From NCBI GenBank assembly GCA_003508605.1, contig DNUB01000052.1:1-5319 (forward strand): a DNA stretch of 5,319 bases, read 5' to 3'. The DNA comes from Oscillospiraceae bacterium. Its GTDB lineage: Bacteria > Bacillota > Clostridia > Oscillospirales > Ruminococcaceae. This document shows positions 1 to 5,271 of the stretch, piece after piece (position 1 is the stretch's first letter; each line of letters opens with the position of its first letter). Below the pieces are notes generated by a model. The model searched no databases. It was given only the letters and a program-made list of their open reading frames with translations, and was not told the DNA's origin. The translations under genes were made by a program, and so were the position numbers.

Positions 1-248
1 CCGCGCCGGAAAGCAAGTGTAGCGGCTTGCGGGCGACGACAGGCAAAATATACAATGATACTTCCTTACAGCCACAGTCCGAGCGTTAAGAGCGTCGCAG
101 GCAATGGGTAGGGCGGCATGAGAACCATGCCGGGGTGAGAGTCCCATGATGCTGTGCCAACAGCAGTCTGAAATATTCCCTTTTATCGGGGTTGTCGGGG
201 ACAAATACGATAAAGAACATAGGCAAAACAGTGGAAAAATCCGCTGTT
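1..248 (+). other. Gene-free, hairpin-rich leader; possible structured RNA or recombination/transfer site
   Basis: No convincing gene lies in this stretch, which is visibly richer in GC at its start than the rest of the window. It contains many short complementary segments. GCGACG (33-38) can pair with CGTCGC (93-98), and ATGGG (104-108) with CCCAT (143-147). The latter pair encloses a hairpin GGCAT/ATGCC (115-119 with 127-131). TGCTG/CAGCA (150-154 with 161-165) forms the next one. TTTATCG/CGATAAA (182-188 with 208-214) encloses TTGTC/GACAA (192-196 with 200-204). AACAGTGGA/TCCGCTGTT (227-235 with 240-248, one G-T wobble) has an AAAA loop. Such density suggests a folded RNA leader, or DNA sites read by recombinases or a transfer enzyme. 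I could not match it to a known RNA class. The left end may also include flanking host or element sequence. Confidence 0.4.
108..127 (+). repeat. Left copy of near-terminal direct repeat
   Basis: GTAGGGCGGCAT at 108-119 recurs exactly at 5027-5038. The following eight bases match at five positions, giving 17 of 20 overall. The copies start 4,919 bases apart and bracket the whole gene block. In this left copy the repeat runs into a complete hairpin (GGCAT pairing with ATGCC at 127-131). The right copy has only the first arm. It could be an attachment-site core of a serine-recombinase element. A 12-base repeat alone is expected about once by chance in a window of this size, so the case rests on its position. 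Confidence 0.3.
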
Positions 249-256
249 AATATAAA

Positions 257-283
257 ATTACGGTTATATTGAGTAACCGTAAT
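257..283. repeat. Perfect 10-bp inverted repeat
   Basis: ATTACGGTTA (257-266) is perfectly complementary to TAACCGTAAT (274-283) across a 7-base loop. It is one in a row of hairpins ahead of the first gene. Read on the minus strand it is followed by TTTTATATT, so it could act as a weak terminator for leftward transcription. On the plus strand there is no clear U-run. An operator for a dimeric DNA-binding protein is equally possible. Confidence 0.65.
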
Positions 284-309
284 ATTTGCACACTGAAAAG
301 TGTGCAAAT
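284..309. repeat. Perfect 11-bp inverted repeat with GAAA loop (ATTTGCACACT arm)
   Basis: ATTTGCACACT (284-294) is perfectly complementary to AGTGTGCAAAT (299-309), closed by a GAAA tetraloop, so the transcript can form a stable hairpin. Its right arm from 301 to 309 is also the start of the next, longer hairpin, so an RNA molecule can form only one of the two. The TTGCACA core also occurs in the downstream flank of the gene block. Confidence 0.75.
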
Positions 310-347
310 GTCAGCTCTTGATAAAAATCAAGGCTGACATTTGCACA
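301..347. repeat. Long inverted repeat, 15 + 6 bp, upstream of the first gene
   Basis: TGTGCAAATGTCAGC (301-315) pairs perfectly with GCTGACATTTGCACA (333-347). After a single bulged T at 316 the stem continues as CTTGAT (317-322) with ATCAAG (327-332), closed by four A residues. It ends 14 bases before the Shine-Dalgarno site of the 46-residue gene. No U-run follows it, so it is not a classical intrinsic terminator. It competes with the 284-309 hairpin for bases 301-309. This arrangement resembles an attenuator or a protein-binding operator; which one cannot be told from sequence. Confidence 0.75.
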
Positions 348-361
348 TTTGACGTGAAAAT

Positions 362-367
362 AAGGAG
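362..367 (+). promoter_or_regulatory. Ribosome binding site AAGGAG
   Basis: AAGGAG sits 8 bases before the ATG at 376. This near-consensus site is the main reason to accept the 46-residue reading frame as a real gene. It lies outside both competing hairpins upstream, so any control by those hairpins would not act by simply burying it. Confidence 0.75.
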
Positions 368-375
368 AAAACAAA

Positions 376-516
376 ATGGATAAAGAAGCAATAATCAGAT
401 ATAAATTCTATTTGTGCCGCAATTTTCTGGACAAGCTGTTGAACGAAGGTCTTATCACCGAAGCCCAACGCAGAAGAATAGAAAAAGCGGTTATAAAGCG
501 GCTCGCGGAAGTTTGA
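376..516 (+). CDS. Small basic helical protein (46 aa) ahead of the recombinase genes, function unknown
   Basis: A 46-residue protein begins MDKEAIIRYKFYLCRNFLDK. The ATG at 376 follows AAGGAG by 8 bases and the frame stops with TGA at 514-516. The sequence looks like two helices: an aromatic, basic one at roughly residues 4-22, and a second at about 28-45 that starts after LITEAQ and is rich in Arg and Lys. The LLNEGLITEAQ stretch resembles the short helical repeat seen in SHOCT-type small proteins, but I cannot assign a function. There is no signal peptide or membrane segment. From memory, similar small proteins precede serine recombinase genes in clostridial mobile elements; I could not check this by search. 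Its position suggests a recombination accessory protein or regulator. It is 116 bases upstream of the first recombinase and probably in the same transcript. Confidence 0.75.
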   Translation: MDKEAIIRYKFYLCRNFLDKLLNEGLITEAQRRRIEKAVIKRLAEV

Positions 517-632
517 ACCCTTGTCCGCTTTTGTTGGTTATGATATGAAAACCCGTGGATATTTCGTTCGGTTTGGTGATAGATAATGCTAAGCCGTTTC
601 GGTATACTGTGTGATGAAAAGGAGATGATCAA
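517..632 (+). promoter_or_regulatory. Spacer with ribosome binding site AAAGGAG for a GTG start
   Basis: This 116-base spacer separates the 46-residue gene from the first recombinase. AAAGGAG at 618-624 is 8 bases from the GTG at 633 and decides that unusual start. A TATACT at 603-608 and a GATAAT at 582-587 resemble -10 boxes, but neither has a convincing -35 partner at normal spacing, so I do not call a promoter. No terminator hairpin is visible, so read-through from the upstream gene is likely. Confidence 0.6.
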
Positions 633-2168
633 GTGGCGGAAATCACGATAATACCCGCAAAAAACCGTTCCGATGAAATTATAAGAACAGCGGCTTACGC
701 CCGAGTATCCAGCGACAGCGAGGATCAGTTAAACTCCTTTGCGGCACAGATACGCTACTACACCGAAATGCTCCAAAACAGCACAAATACGGTGTTCGTA
801 GATATGTATGCGGACGAGGGAATAAGCGGTACTTCAACGGAAAAGCGCACCGAGTTTCAAAGGCTTATGAATGATTGCCGAAAGGGAAAAATCGACAGGA
901 TACTCACAAAGTCAATATCAAGATTCGCAAGAAATACAAAAGACAGCCTTAAGGCGGCGCGTGAACTGAAAACGCTTGGAGTGTCGGTGTACTTTGAAAA
1001 AGAAAATATCGATACGGGTGAAATAAGTTCGGAAATGTTACTGGCAATATACAGCCAATTCGCCCAAGAGGAATCAATGTCAATATCCAAAAATGTGCGT
1101 ATAGGCGTACAAAAACGCATGATGGACGGAACCTTTAAAAGCAGCTCGGCACCGTATGGATATATTTATAATGACGGAGAAATAATTCCCGATCCCGAAA
1201 AAACAAAAACAGTACGACAAATTTTTGAATGGTATTCCAAGGGAATCGGTGCCGAAACAATCTCGGCAATGCTCAATCAAAAAAATATACCCGCCCCTCA
1301 CGGACAACAATGGCGGACGGCGGTAATTTTAATGATACTGACCAACGAAAAATATATTGGCGACACACTGCTGCAAAAGAGCTTCACGACCGATTCCCTT
1401 CCGTTCCGCCACATGCCGAACCGAGGTGAAAAACCGAAATATTATGTCAGCAGCACCCACCAACCCATAATAGAACGAAAACTGTTTGATGAGGTTCAGC
1501 AGCTTATAAACTTAAAAAAGCCAAACATTGACTTCACACCGCAAACGAACGCATTCACCAAAAAAATAAAATGTATATGCGGCGGCACATTCAGGCGAAA
1601 GAAATGCCAAGAAAAAATATATTGGGTATGCCGAAATCATGATCACACCAATCTAATGAAATGCGAAATAAGACGAATCCGAGAAATCGTATTTCAAAAA
1701 GCTTTTATAAGCTTATTTAATAAGCTTCGGGAGCACTGTAAGGTGCTTCTCGTGCCGACGCTAAGACAATTGGAACTGCTTTCTGAACGTCAAAAATCGA
1801 ACAACACACAGCTTGCGGCGCTTCGTAAGGAAATCGCCGAAATAAAACAGCAATTTCACCTTCTGACAACTCTGAACCTGCAAGGAACGCTGGATTCGGA
1901 ATACTTTGCCGCACACTCCCAAGAGCTTGACAGAAAGCTGAATACGGCTCAAAAACAGCTCCATGCAAATCTCGACAACAAGGAAAATGAAAGGCTTTGC
2001 GAACTGCGAAAATTAATCGGAATATTAGACAGAGCCGAATCCATAACCGAATTTGATGAAATGCTCTTCGGACAAATAATCGATAAAATAACCGTGCTGT
2101 CGGAAACTGAAATACGCTTTGATTTAATCGGAGGGATCGGCTTTACAGAACAGATTAGGAGGTGGTAA
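633..2168 (+). CDS. Large serine recombinase 1 (site-specific integrase/excisionase)
   Basis: A 511-residue large serine recombinase, the family that cuts and rejoins att sites through a covalent 5'-phosphoserine link. The N-terminal resolvase-type domain covers about residues 18-155. It shows YARVS with catalytic Ser26 and Arg24, DEGISGT at 61-67, and SRFARN with Arg97 and Arg100. A recombinase (DNA-binding) domain follows at about 165-290, including PYGY and TNEKYIGD. A zinc-ribbon-like part uses Cys314, Cys316, Cys333 and Cys344; the first pair is CxC rather than the usual CxxC. A Gln/Lys/Glu-rich coiled-coil segment spans roughly 375-460. The GTG start follows AAAGGAG by 8 bases. Only two bases separate its stop from the ATG of the next gene, whose Shine-Dalgarno site overlaps the last codons. 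Length and active-site residues look intact. TnpX, TndX and CcrA/B are known relatives by family, but no specific gene name is justified. Confidence 0.95.
   Translation: MAEITIIPAKNRSDEIIRTAAYARVSSDSEDQLNSFAAQIRYYTEMLQNSTNTVFVDMYADEGISGTSTEKRTEFQRLMNDCRKGKIDRILTKSISRFARNTKDSLKAARELKTLGVSVYFEKENIDTGEISSEMLLAIYSQFAQEESMSISKNVRIGVQKRMMDGTFKSSSAPYGYIYNDGEIIPDPEKTKTVRQIFEWYSKGIGAETISAMLNQKNIPAPHGQQWRTAVILMILTNEKYIGDTLLQKSFTTDSLPFRHMPNRGEKPKYYVSSTHQPIIERKLFDEVQQLINLKKPNIDFTPQTNAFTKKIKCICGGTFRRKKCQEKIYWVCRNHDHTNLMKCEIRRIREIVFQKAFISLFNKLREHCKVLLVPTLRQLELLSERQKSNNTQLAALRKEIAEIKQQFHLLTTLNLQGTLDSEYFAAHSQELDRKLNTAQKQLHANLDNKENERLCELRKLIGILDRAESITEFDEMLFGQIIDKITVLSETEIRFDLIGGIGFTEQIRRW
2157..2162 (+). promoter_or_regulatory. 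Ribosome binding site AGGAGG within the end of recombinase 1
   Basis: AGGAGG encodes the Arg-Arg near the C-terminus of recombinase 1 and lies 8 bases before ATG 2171. It selects that ATG over the in-frame GTG at 2162, which overlaps the site itself, and indicates translational coupling of the two genes. Confidence 0.8.
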
Positions 2169-2170
2169 GA

Positions 2171-2677
2171 ATGCAAAAGAACAGAATTATACCCTTCGGT
2201 TACTGCGTGATAAACGGGAAATACGCTTTAAATATCTGCGAAAGCGAAGCGGTACAAAAAATATTCTCGGACTACATAGGCGGTAAGTCATTAAAAACAA
2301 TTGCTGCCGAAATGCAGATACCATATAACGCTAACAAGACGGCTTGGAATAAAAACATGGTCAGCCGAGTGCTTGAAAACAAGAAATATATTGGCGAAAA
2401 CGGTTATCCGAAAATAGTTACACAACATGAATTTGAACAAGCGGCTCAGATAAAGGCAGAACGAACTACATACCGAAATCCTGTGCTGCAAACAAATCCG
2501 CAGCGTATCAATACGATAACGATAACTGAATATGAGCCAACCGATGAAATTCAGCGAATGACTAATGAAATAAACAGGCTTCTCGATTCGGAAACTTCCG
2601 ATAAAGAAAATATCGAGGCACTTATTATAAAATGCGCTCAACTGAAATATTCGGCAATAAAAGAGGTGGTAACATGA
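2171..2677 (+). CDS. Short recombinase-like protein lacking the catalytic domain (168 aa)
   Basis: A 168-residue protein that begins directly in the recombinase DNA-binding domain. IIPFGYCVINGKYALN (residues 5-20) matches the PYGY/GYR segment of the two neighbouring recombinases. The EAVQKIF...GKSLKTIA stretch and NKNMVSRVLENKKYIGENGYP match their EVVKEIY and ILTNEKYTGD regions. There is no serine-active-site domain and no zinc-ribbon cysteine set. The C-terminal 50 residues look helical. ATG 2171 is chosen because AGGAGG lies 8 bases upstream. The stop overlaps the next start as ATGA. The frame is intact, has its own ribosome site and is embedded between two full recombinases, so I read it as a maintained accessory protein rather than a decayed gene. 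It may bind att DNA, or partner the catalytic recombinases and steer the reaction. That role is inferred. Confidence 0.85.
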   Translation: MQKNRIIPFGYCVINGKYALNICESEAVQKIFSDYIGGKSLKTIAAEMQIPYNANKTAWNKNMVSRVLENKKYIGENGYPKIVTQHEFEQAAQIKAERTTYRNPVLQTNPQRINTITITEYEPTDEIQRMTNEINRLLDSETSDKENIEALIIKCAQLKYSAIKEVVT

Positions 2678-4314
2678 TAGAAACAGTAATTGCACCAAAC
2701 AATATGCAGGTGGTAGTAATACCTCCGAAGTCCCGTGAGGAAATAAAACAATCGTCAAAACGCTTGAAGGTAGCGGCTTATTGCAGAGTCAGCACCGATG
2801 AAGATGAGCAGATAAACAGCTATAAAGCGCAGATCGAATATTATACCGAAAAAATAAATAAAAACCCTGAATGGCAGATGGCAGGAATATTTGCGGACGA
2901 AGGTATTTCGGGTACGCAAGCGAAAAAACGTCCCGAATTTCTTAAAATGATAAGGCAATGCCGTCAAGGAAAAATAGACCTAATACTGACTAAATCGTTT
3001 TCAAGATTTGCTCGAAATACTTTGGACAGCATCGATTACATACGGGAGCTTCGGGCACTTGGTATAGGAGTTGTCTCCGAAAAGGAAAATATGAATACTC
3101 TGAACGAGGACAGCGAAATGCTAATCACGATATTAAGCTGCTTCGCTCAAGCGGAATCCGAATCCATAAGCAAAAACGTTTCATGGGGAATACATCAGAG
3201 CTTTAAAAACGGAAATGTGCCGATGCAGTATTCAAGGCTTCTCGGATACCGAAAAAGTGAGGACGGAAAAGCGGAGATTGTTCCCGACGAAGCGGAGGTT
3301 GTCAAAGAAATATACCGCTGCTATCTCGATGGAATGAGTATGAATCTGATCGCCGACAGGCTGAATGGAAAGGGCTTGAAAACCAAAAAGAATAACTCGC
3401 CTTACAGAAAAGCGGTGATTCAGCGGATTCTTACCAACGAAAAATATACGGGCGACGCTATTCTCCAAAAAACATATGTAACCGATTGCATTACAAAAAA
3501 GACAAGAAAAAACAACGGCGAGCTGCCGATGTATATTGTGAAAAATCATCACGATCCGATAATATCCCGTGACGATTTTAATCGGGTGCAGGAGGAAATG
3601 GCAAGGCGGGCAGCTAAACGAAATATCGCAGAAAAGCTTACCAAAACCGAGCAGGGCAAGTACAGCGCAAAATATGCACTCTCCGAACTTCTGATATGCG
3701 GAGAATGCGGTTCGCACTACCGCCGTGTAACATGGACAGCGAAAGGATTTAAAGAAATCAAGTGGCGGTGTATAAGCCGCATACAGTATGGCAAACGCAA
3801 ATGCCACGATTCACCAACCATAGACGAGCAGCCGCTTCATAGGGCAATCGTGAGTGCAATAAACGAATTCTGCGAGGTCAAGGACGATGTGGCTAAGGTG
3901 CTTCGGGAGAGCGTTACGGAAGAATTTGACGCTAACCTTAATGGCAGCCTACAAGCGGCTCAACAGAGGATAGACGAGCTTACCCATAATATAGATGAAC
4001 TTATCAAGCTGGCTGCGGTTCCGGGATCGGCGGCAGCGGCAATGACCGATATCCAAAAATTCAGCGAGGAAATGAAAGCACTGAGAGAATTTATCGAAGC
4101 GGAAAAGCTGAAGCAAGCCAAGACGGAGCGCAGTAATTACGAGCTTGATATGGTGCTGAAACGGCTTGAAAACGAGGACTTTGCCATAGCCGAATATGAC
4201 GATGTGGTTGTAAGACAGCTTATCGAAAAAATCACGGTAATGGATAAAAATACGATAACCGTCACCTTCAAGGGCGGGTTTGAGATAAGAAAGGGGCTTG
4301 ATAATGGAAATTGA
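2674..4314 (+). CDS. Large serine recombinase 2 (site-specific integrase/excisionase)
   Basis: A 546-residue large serine recombinase, clearly paralogous to the one at 633 but not a recent duplicate. The N-terminal extension (1-30) precedes the catalytic domain, which has YCRVST with Ser40 and Arg38, DEGISGT at 75-81, and SRFARN with Arg111 and Arg114. The DNA-binding recombinase domain runs from about 185 to 310 and includes LLGYRKSEDG and TNEKYTGD. A standard zinc ribbon has Cys342, Cys345, Cys366 and Cys377. An Ala/Glu/Lys-rich coiled-coil segment follows at about 415-500. The chosen ATG overlaps the preceding stop (ATGA) and has GAGG at 2663-2666, 7 bases upstream. An in-frame ATG at 2632 lies deep in the upstream gene and lacks such a site. 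All catalytic residues are present, so it should be active alone or with its neighbours. Confidence 0.95.
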   Translation: MIETVIAPNNMQVVVIPPKSREEIKQSSKRLKVAAYCRVSTDEDEQINSYKAQIEYYTEKINKNPEWQMAGIFADEGISGTQAKKRPEFLKMIRQCRQGKIDLILTKSFSRFARNTLDSIDYIRELRALGIGVVSEKENMNTLNEDSEMLITILSCFAQAESESISKNVSWGIHQSFKNGNVPMQYSRLLGYRKSEDGKAEIVPDEAEVVKEIYRCYLDGMSMNLIADRLNGKGLKTKKNNSPYRKAVIQRILTNEKYTGDAILQKTYVTDCITKKTRKNNGELPMYIVKNHHDPIISRDDFNRVQEEMARRAAKRNIAEKLTKTEQGKYSAKYALSELLICGECGSHYRRVTWTAKGFKEIKWRCISRIQYGKRKCHDSPTIDEQPLHRAIVSAINEFCEVKDDVAKVLRESVTEEFDANLNGSLQAAQQRIDELTHNIDELIKLAAVPGSAAAAMTDIQKFSEEMKALREFIEAEKLKQAKTERSNYELDMVLKRLENEDFAIAEYDDVVVRQLIEKITVMDKNTITVTFKGGFEIRKGLDNGN

Positions 4315-4441
4315 AATTCCGGTACAGCTTTATGAAATGCTTCTGAATGAGGCAGCTAGAACAGGCTTCGCAGTTGAGGAAATTGCGGAGCTTTGTTTTA
4401 AGAAATTTATGGAAAGGAACAGAGATGATGTCAACAAATGA
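4304..4441 (+). CDS. Small ribbon-helix-helix-like protein (45 aa)
   Basis: A 45-residue protein starting MEIEIPVQLYEMLLNEAA. An alternating strand-like start (EIEIPV), a helix from about 8 to 19, a Thr-Gly turn at 20-21 and a second helix from about 24 to 38 give the pattern of a minimal ribbon-helix-helix (CopG/Arc-like) DNA-binding protein. Such proteins bind DNA as dimers and often repress their own operon. The ATG at 4304 has AAAGGGG 7 bases upstream, inside the end of recombinase 2, and the genes overlap by 11 bases. Its own 3' end overlaps the next gene by 17 bases. Coupling suggests it is made together with the recombinases. The fold is inferred from pattern only. A plausible alternative is an accessory DNA-bending factor for excision. 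Confidence 0.7.
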   Translation: MEIEIPVQLYEMLLNEAARTGFAVEEIAELCFKKFMERNRDDVNK

Positions 4442-5030
4442 GAAGAAAGGTATTACCGTCAAGATTGATGCTGAGCTTCATGCGGAAGTGCGGCAATTTT
4501 TGGACAAACATGAAATGACAATGGCGGAGTTCGTTACACTGGCTTTGCAGGACGAGTTACATCCGAAAATTAATTTGCAGGAGGGAAAGAATATGGGAAA
4601 TATGAGGACGTTAGCTTTTCAGGTGTCGGAGGAGCTTTTTCAGCAAATCAAGGACTACTTGCAGCGCAATAACATGACACAGAAACAATTCGTGATCGGG
4701 CTGATAGAAACTGAAATCGAGAGGGATCTGACACAACGTGCGGCTATGGACGAGGTACACACGGAAACCGAGGAAATGGCAGAGGAACAGACGGAAGTGA
4801 GGGAAATAGACGCTGTGAGCAATTGTGAGAGCGTTTCCGAGGAATTGGAGCAAGAATACGAGGAACAGGAAAACGATGATTTTTTGGAAGATTTTGAGGA
4901 GGAAGAGGAAGTCGAAAGTATGGACGAGGAATCAGAGGAAGAATTTGAAGATGAGGAACAATACAAGGATGAGGATATGATTGAGAAACAGGAAGAATCC
5001 GAAGGTATGGTGATGAGTATGGGAATGTAG
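4425..5030 (+). CDS. Double ribbon-helix-helix protein with acidic C-terminal tail (201 aa)
   Basis: A 201-residue protein with two ribbon-helix-helix-like units. The first, about residues 10-45, runs from ITVKIDAELHAEV to MTMAEFVTLALQDEL. The second, about 62-99, runs from TLAFQVSEELFQQI to MTQKQFVIGLIETEI. Residues 109-193 are an extremely Glu/Asp-rich tail, probably disordered, and the protein ends in a Met/Gly-rich stretch. The tail could mimic DNA or contact a basic partner. Starts at 4425 and 4428 are adjacent; AGGA at 4415-4418 serves either. A second strong ribosome site, GGAGGG at 4580-4585, precedes the in-frame ATG 4593 by 7 bases and could yield a 145-residue form with only the second unit and the tail. 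It is the last gene before the terminator. The role is unknown; operon regulation or recombination control fits the context. Confidence 0.8.
   Translation: MMSTNEKKGITVKIDAELHAEVRQFLDKHEMTMAEFVTLALQDELHPKINLQEGKNMGNMRTLAFQVSEELFQQIKDYLQRNNMTQKQFVIGLIETEIERDLTQRAAMDEVHTETEEMAEEQTEVREIDAVSNCESVSEELEQEYEEQENDDFLEDFEEEEEVESMDEESEEEFEDEEQYKDEDMIEKQEESEGMVMSMGM
4580..4595 (+). promoter_or_regulatory. Internal ribosome binding site and in-frame ATG
   Basis: GGAGGG (4580-4585) lies 7 bases before the in-frame ATG at 4593, between the two ribbon-helix-helix units. It is a better site than the one before the gene's own start. Internal initiation here would produce a separate short protein. Confidence 0.5.
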
Positions 5031-5046
5031 GGCGGCATTAAAAACA
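5027..5046 (+). repeat. Right copy of near-terminal direct repeat
   Basis: GTAGGGCGGCAT (5027-5038) overlaps the TAG stop of the last gene and is identical to 108-119. The next eight bases agree at five positions. The hairpin arm ATGCC that follows the left copy is missing here. If the two copies were recombined, the circle junction would place that hairpin directly behind the last gene. Confidence 0.3.
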
Positions 5047-5055
5047 ATGTGTTAG

Positions 5056-5084
5056 ATCGGGCAGCTTTCCTGCCCGATTTTAAT
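5056..5084 (+). terminator. Intrinsic terminator closing the recombinase operon
   Basis: ATCGGGCAG (5056-5064) and CTGCCCGAT (5070-5078) form a perfect 9-bp, GC-rich stem with a CTTTC loop, followed by TTTTAAT. This is a textbook rho-independent terminator. It lies 26 bases after the last stop codon and defines the end of the transcript. Confidence 0.92.
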
Positions 5085-5155
5085 ATTGTCATTTTATCAA
5101 ATTGGTGTATTTGAAATCCGATTTGAGATAAGTCAATTGTCAAAAAATTATGTGA

Positions 5156-5238
5156 ATTTGCACAATCAAAACTACAAAATTTTGGTCAGTACAACGATAA
5201 AATTACCAGTTGTGCAATATTTCGATACGTTGTGCAAA
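5156..5238. repeat. Three TTGCACA-type motif copies in the right flank
   Basis: ATTTGCACAA (5156-5165) lies in one orientation. TTGTGCAAT (5210-5218) and TTGTGCAAA (5230-5238) lie in the other, 20 bases apart. The core TTGCACA is the same as in the hairpins at 284-347, and I found no further copy inside the genes. The two direct copies lie just upstream of the possible promoter at 5244. They may be binding sites for an element-encoded protein or a regulator. Confidence 0.55.
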
Positions 5239-5243
5239 AAGTA

Positions 5244-5271
5244 TTGTAATTTTTTCATATTATGTTATACT
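5244..5271 (+). promoter_or_regulatory. Possible sigma-A type promoter leaving the window
   Basis: TTGTAA (5244-5249) and TATACT (5266-5271) are separated by 16 bases of AT-rich sequence. The -10 box matches consensus at five of six positions and the -35 at four. It points rightward, away from the recombinase operon, towards a gene that would start beyond the window end. The two TTGTGCAA repeats end 6 bases before the -35 box. The remaining sequence to 5319 shows no gene start I can support. Confidence 0.4.

Noticed and set aside
1..111. Open reading frame running in from the left edge and ending at TAG 109-111
   Set aside because: It has 36 codons of unremarkable composition, matches no protein I recognise and lies in a region of overlapping complementary segments. 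It may be the end of a gene, but cannot be supported.
100..180. Cobalamin-riboswitch-like GGTGAGAGTCC segment
   Set aside because: It resembles the GGTGAAAATCC part of that riboswitch, but the other conserved boxes, including the B12 box, are absent and the downstream genes are unrelated to B12. A group II intron end was also considered, but no domain V sequence is present.
86..307. Minus-strand frame of 73 codons
   Set aside because: It covers the inverted repeats, has no ribosome site and encodes no recognisable motif.
586..651. Frame of 21 codons (MLSRFGILCDEKEMIKWRKS) overlapping the recombinase start
   Set aside because: It lacks a good ribosome site and is probably chance. A leader-peptide role for the recombinase is possible but unsupported.
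1341..3448. A 16-base exact repeat, ACCAACGAAAAATATA, at 1341-1356 and 3433-3448
   Set aside because: Both copies encode the conserved TNEKY motif of the two paralogous recombinases, so shared ancestry explains it.
3232..3807. Minus-strand frame of 191 codons inside recombinase 2
   Set aside because: It is the shadow of a strongly supported gene, with a Phe/Cys-rich translation, no ribosome site and no motif.
4655..5143. Minus-strand frame of 162 codons, Ser-rich
   Set aside because: The Ser runs are the complement of the Glu codons in the acidic tail of the plus-strand gene.
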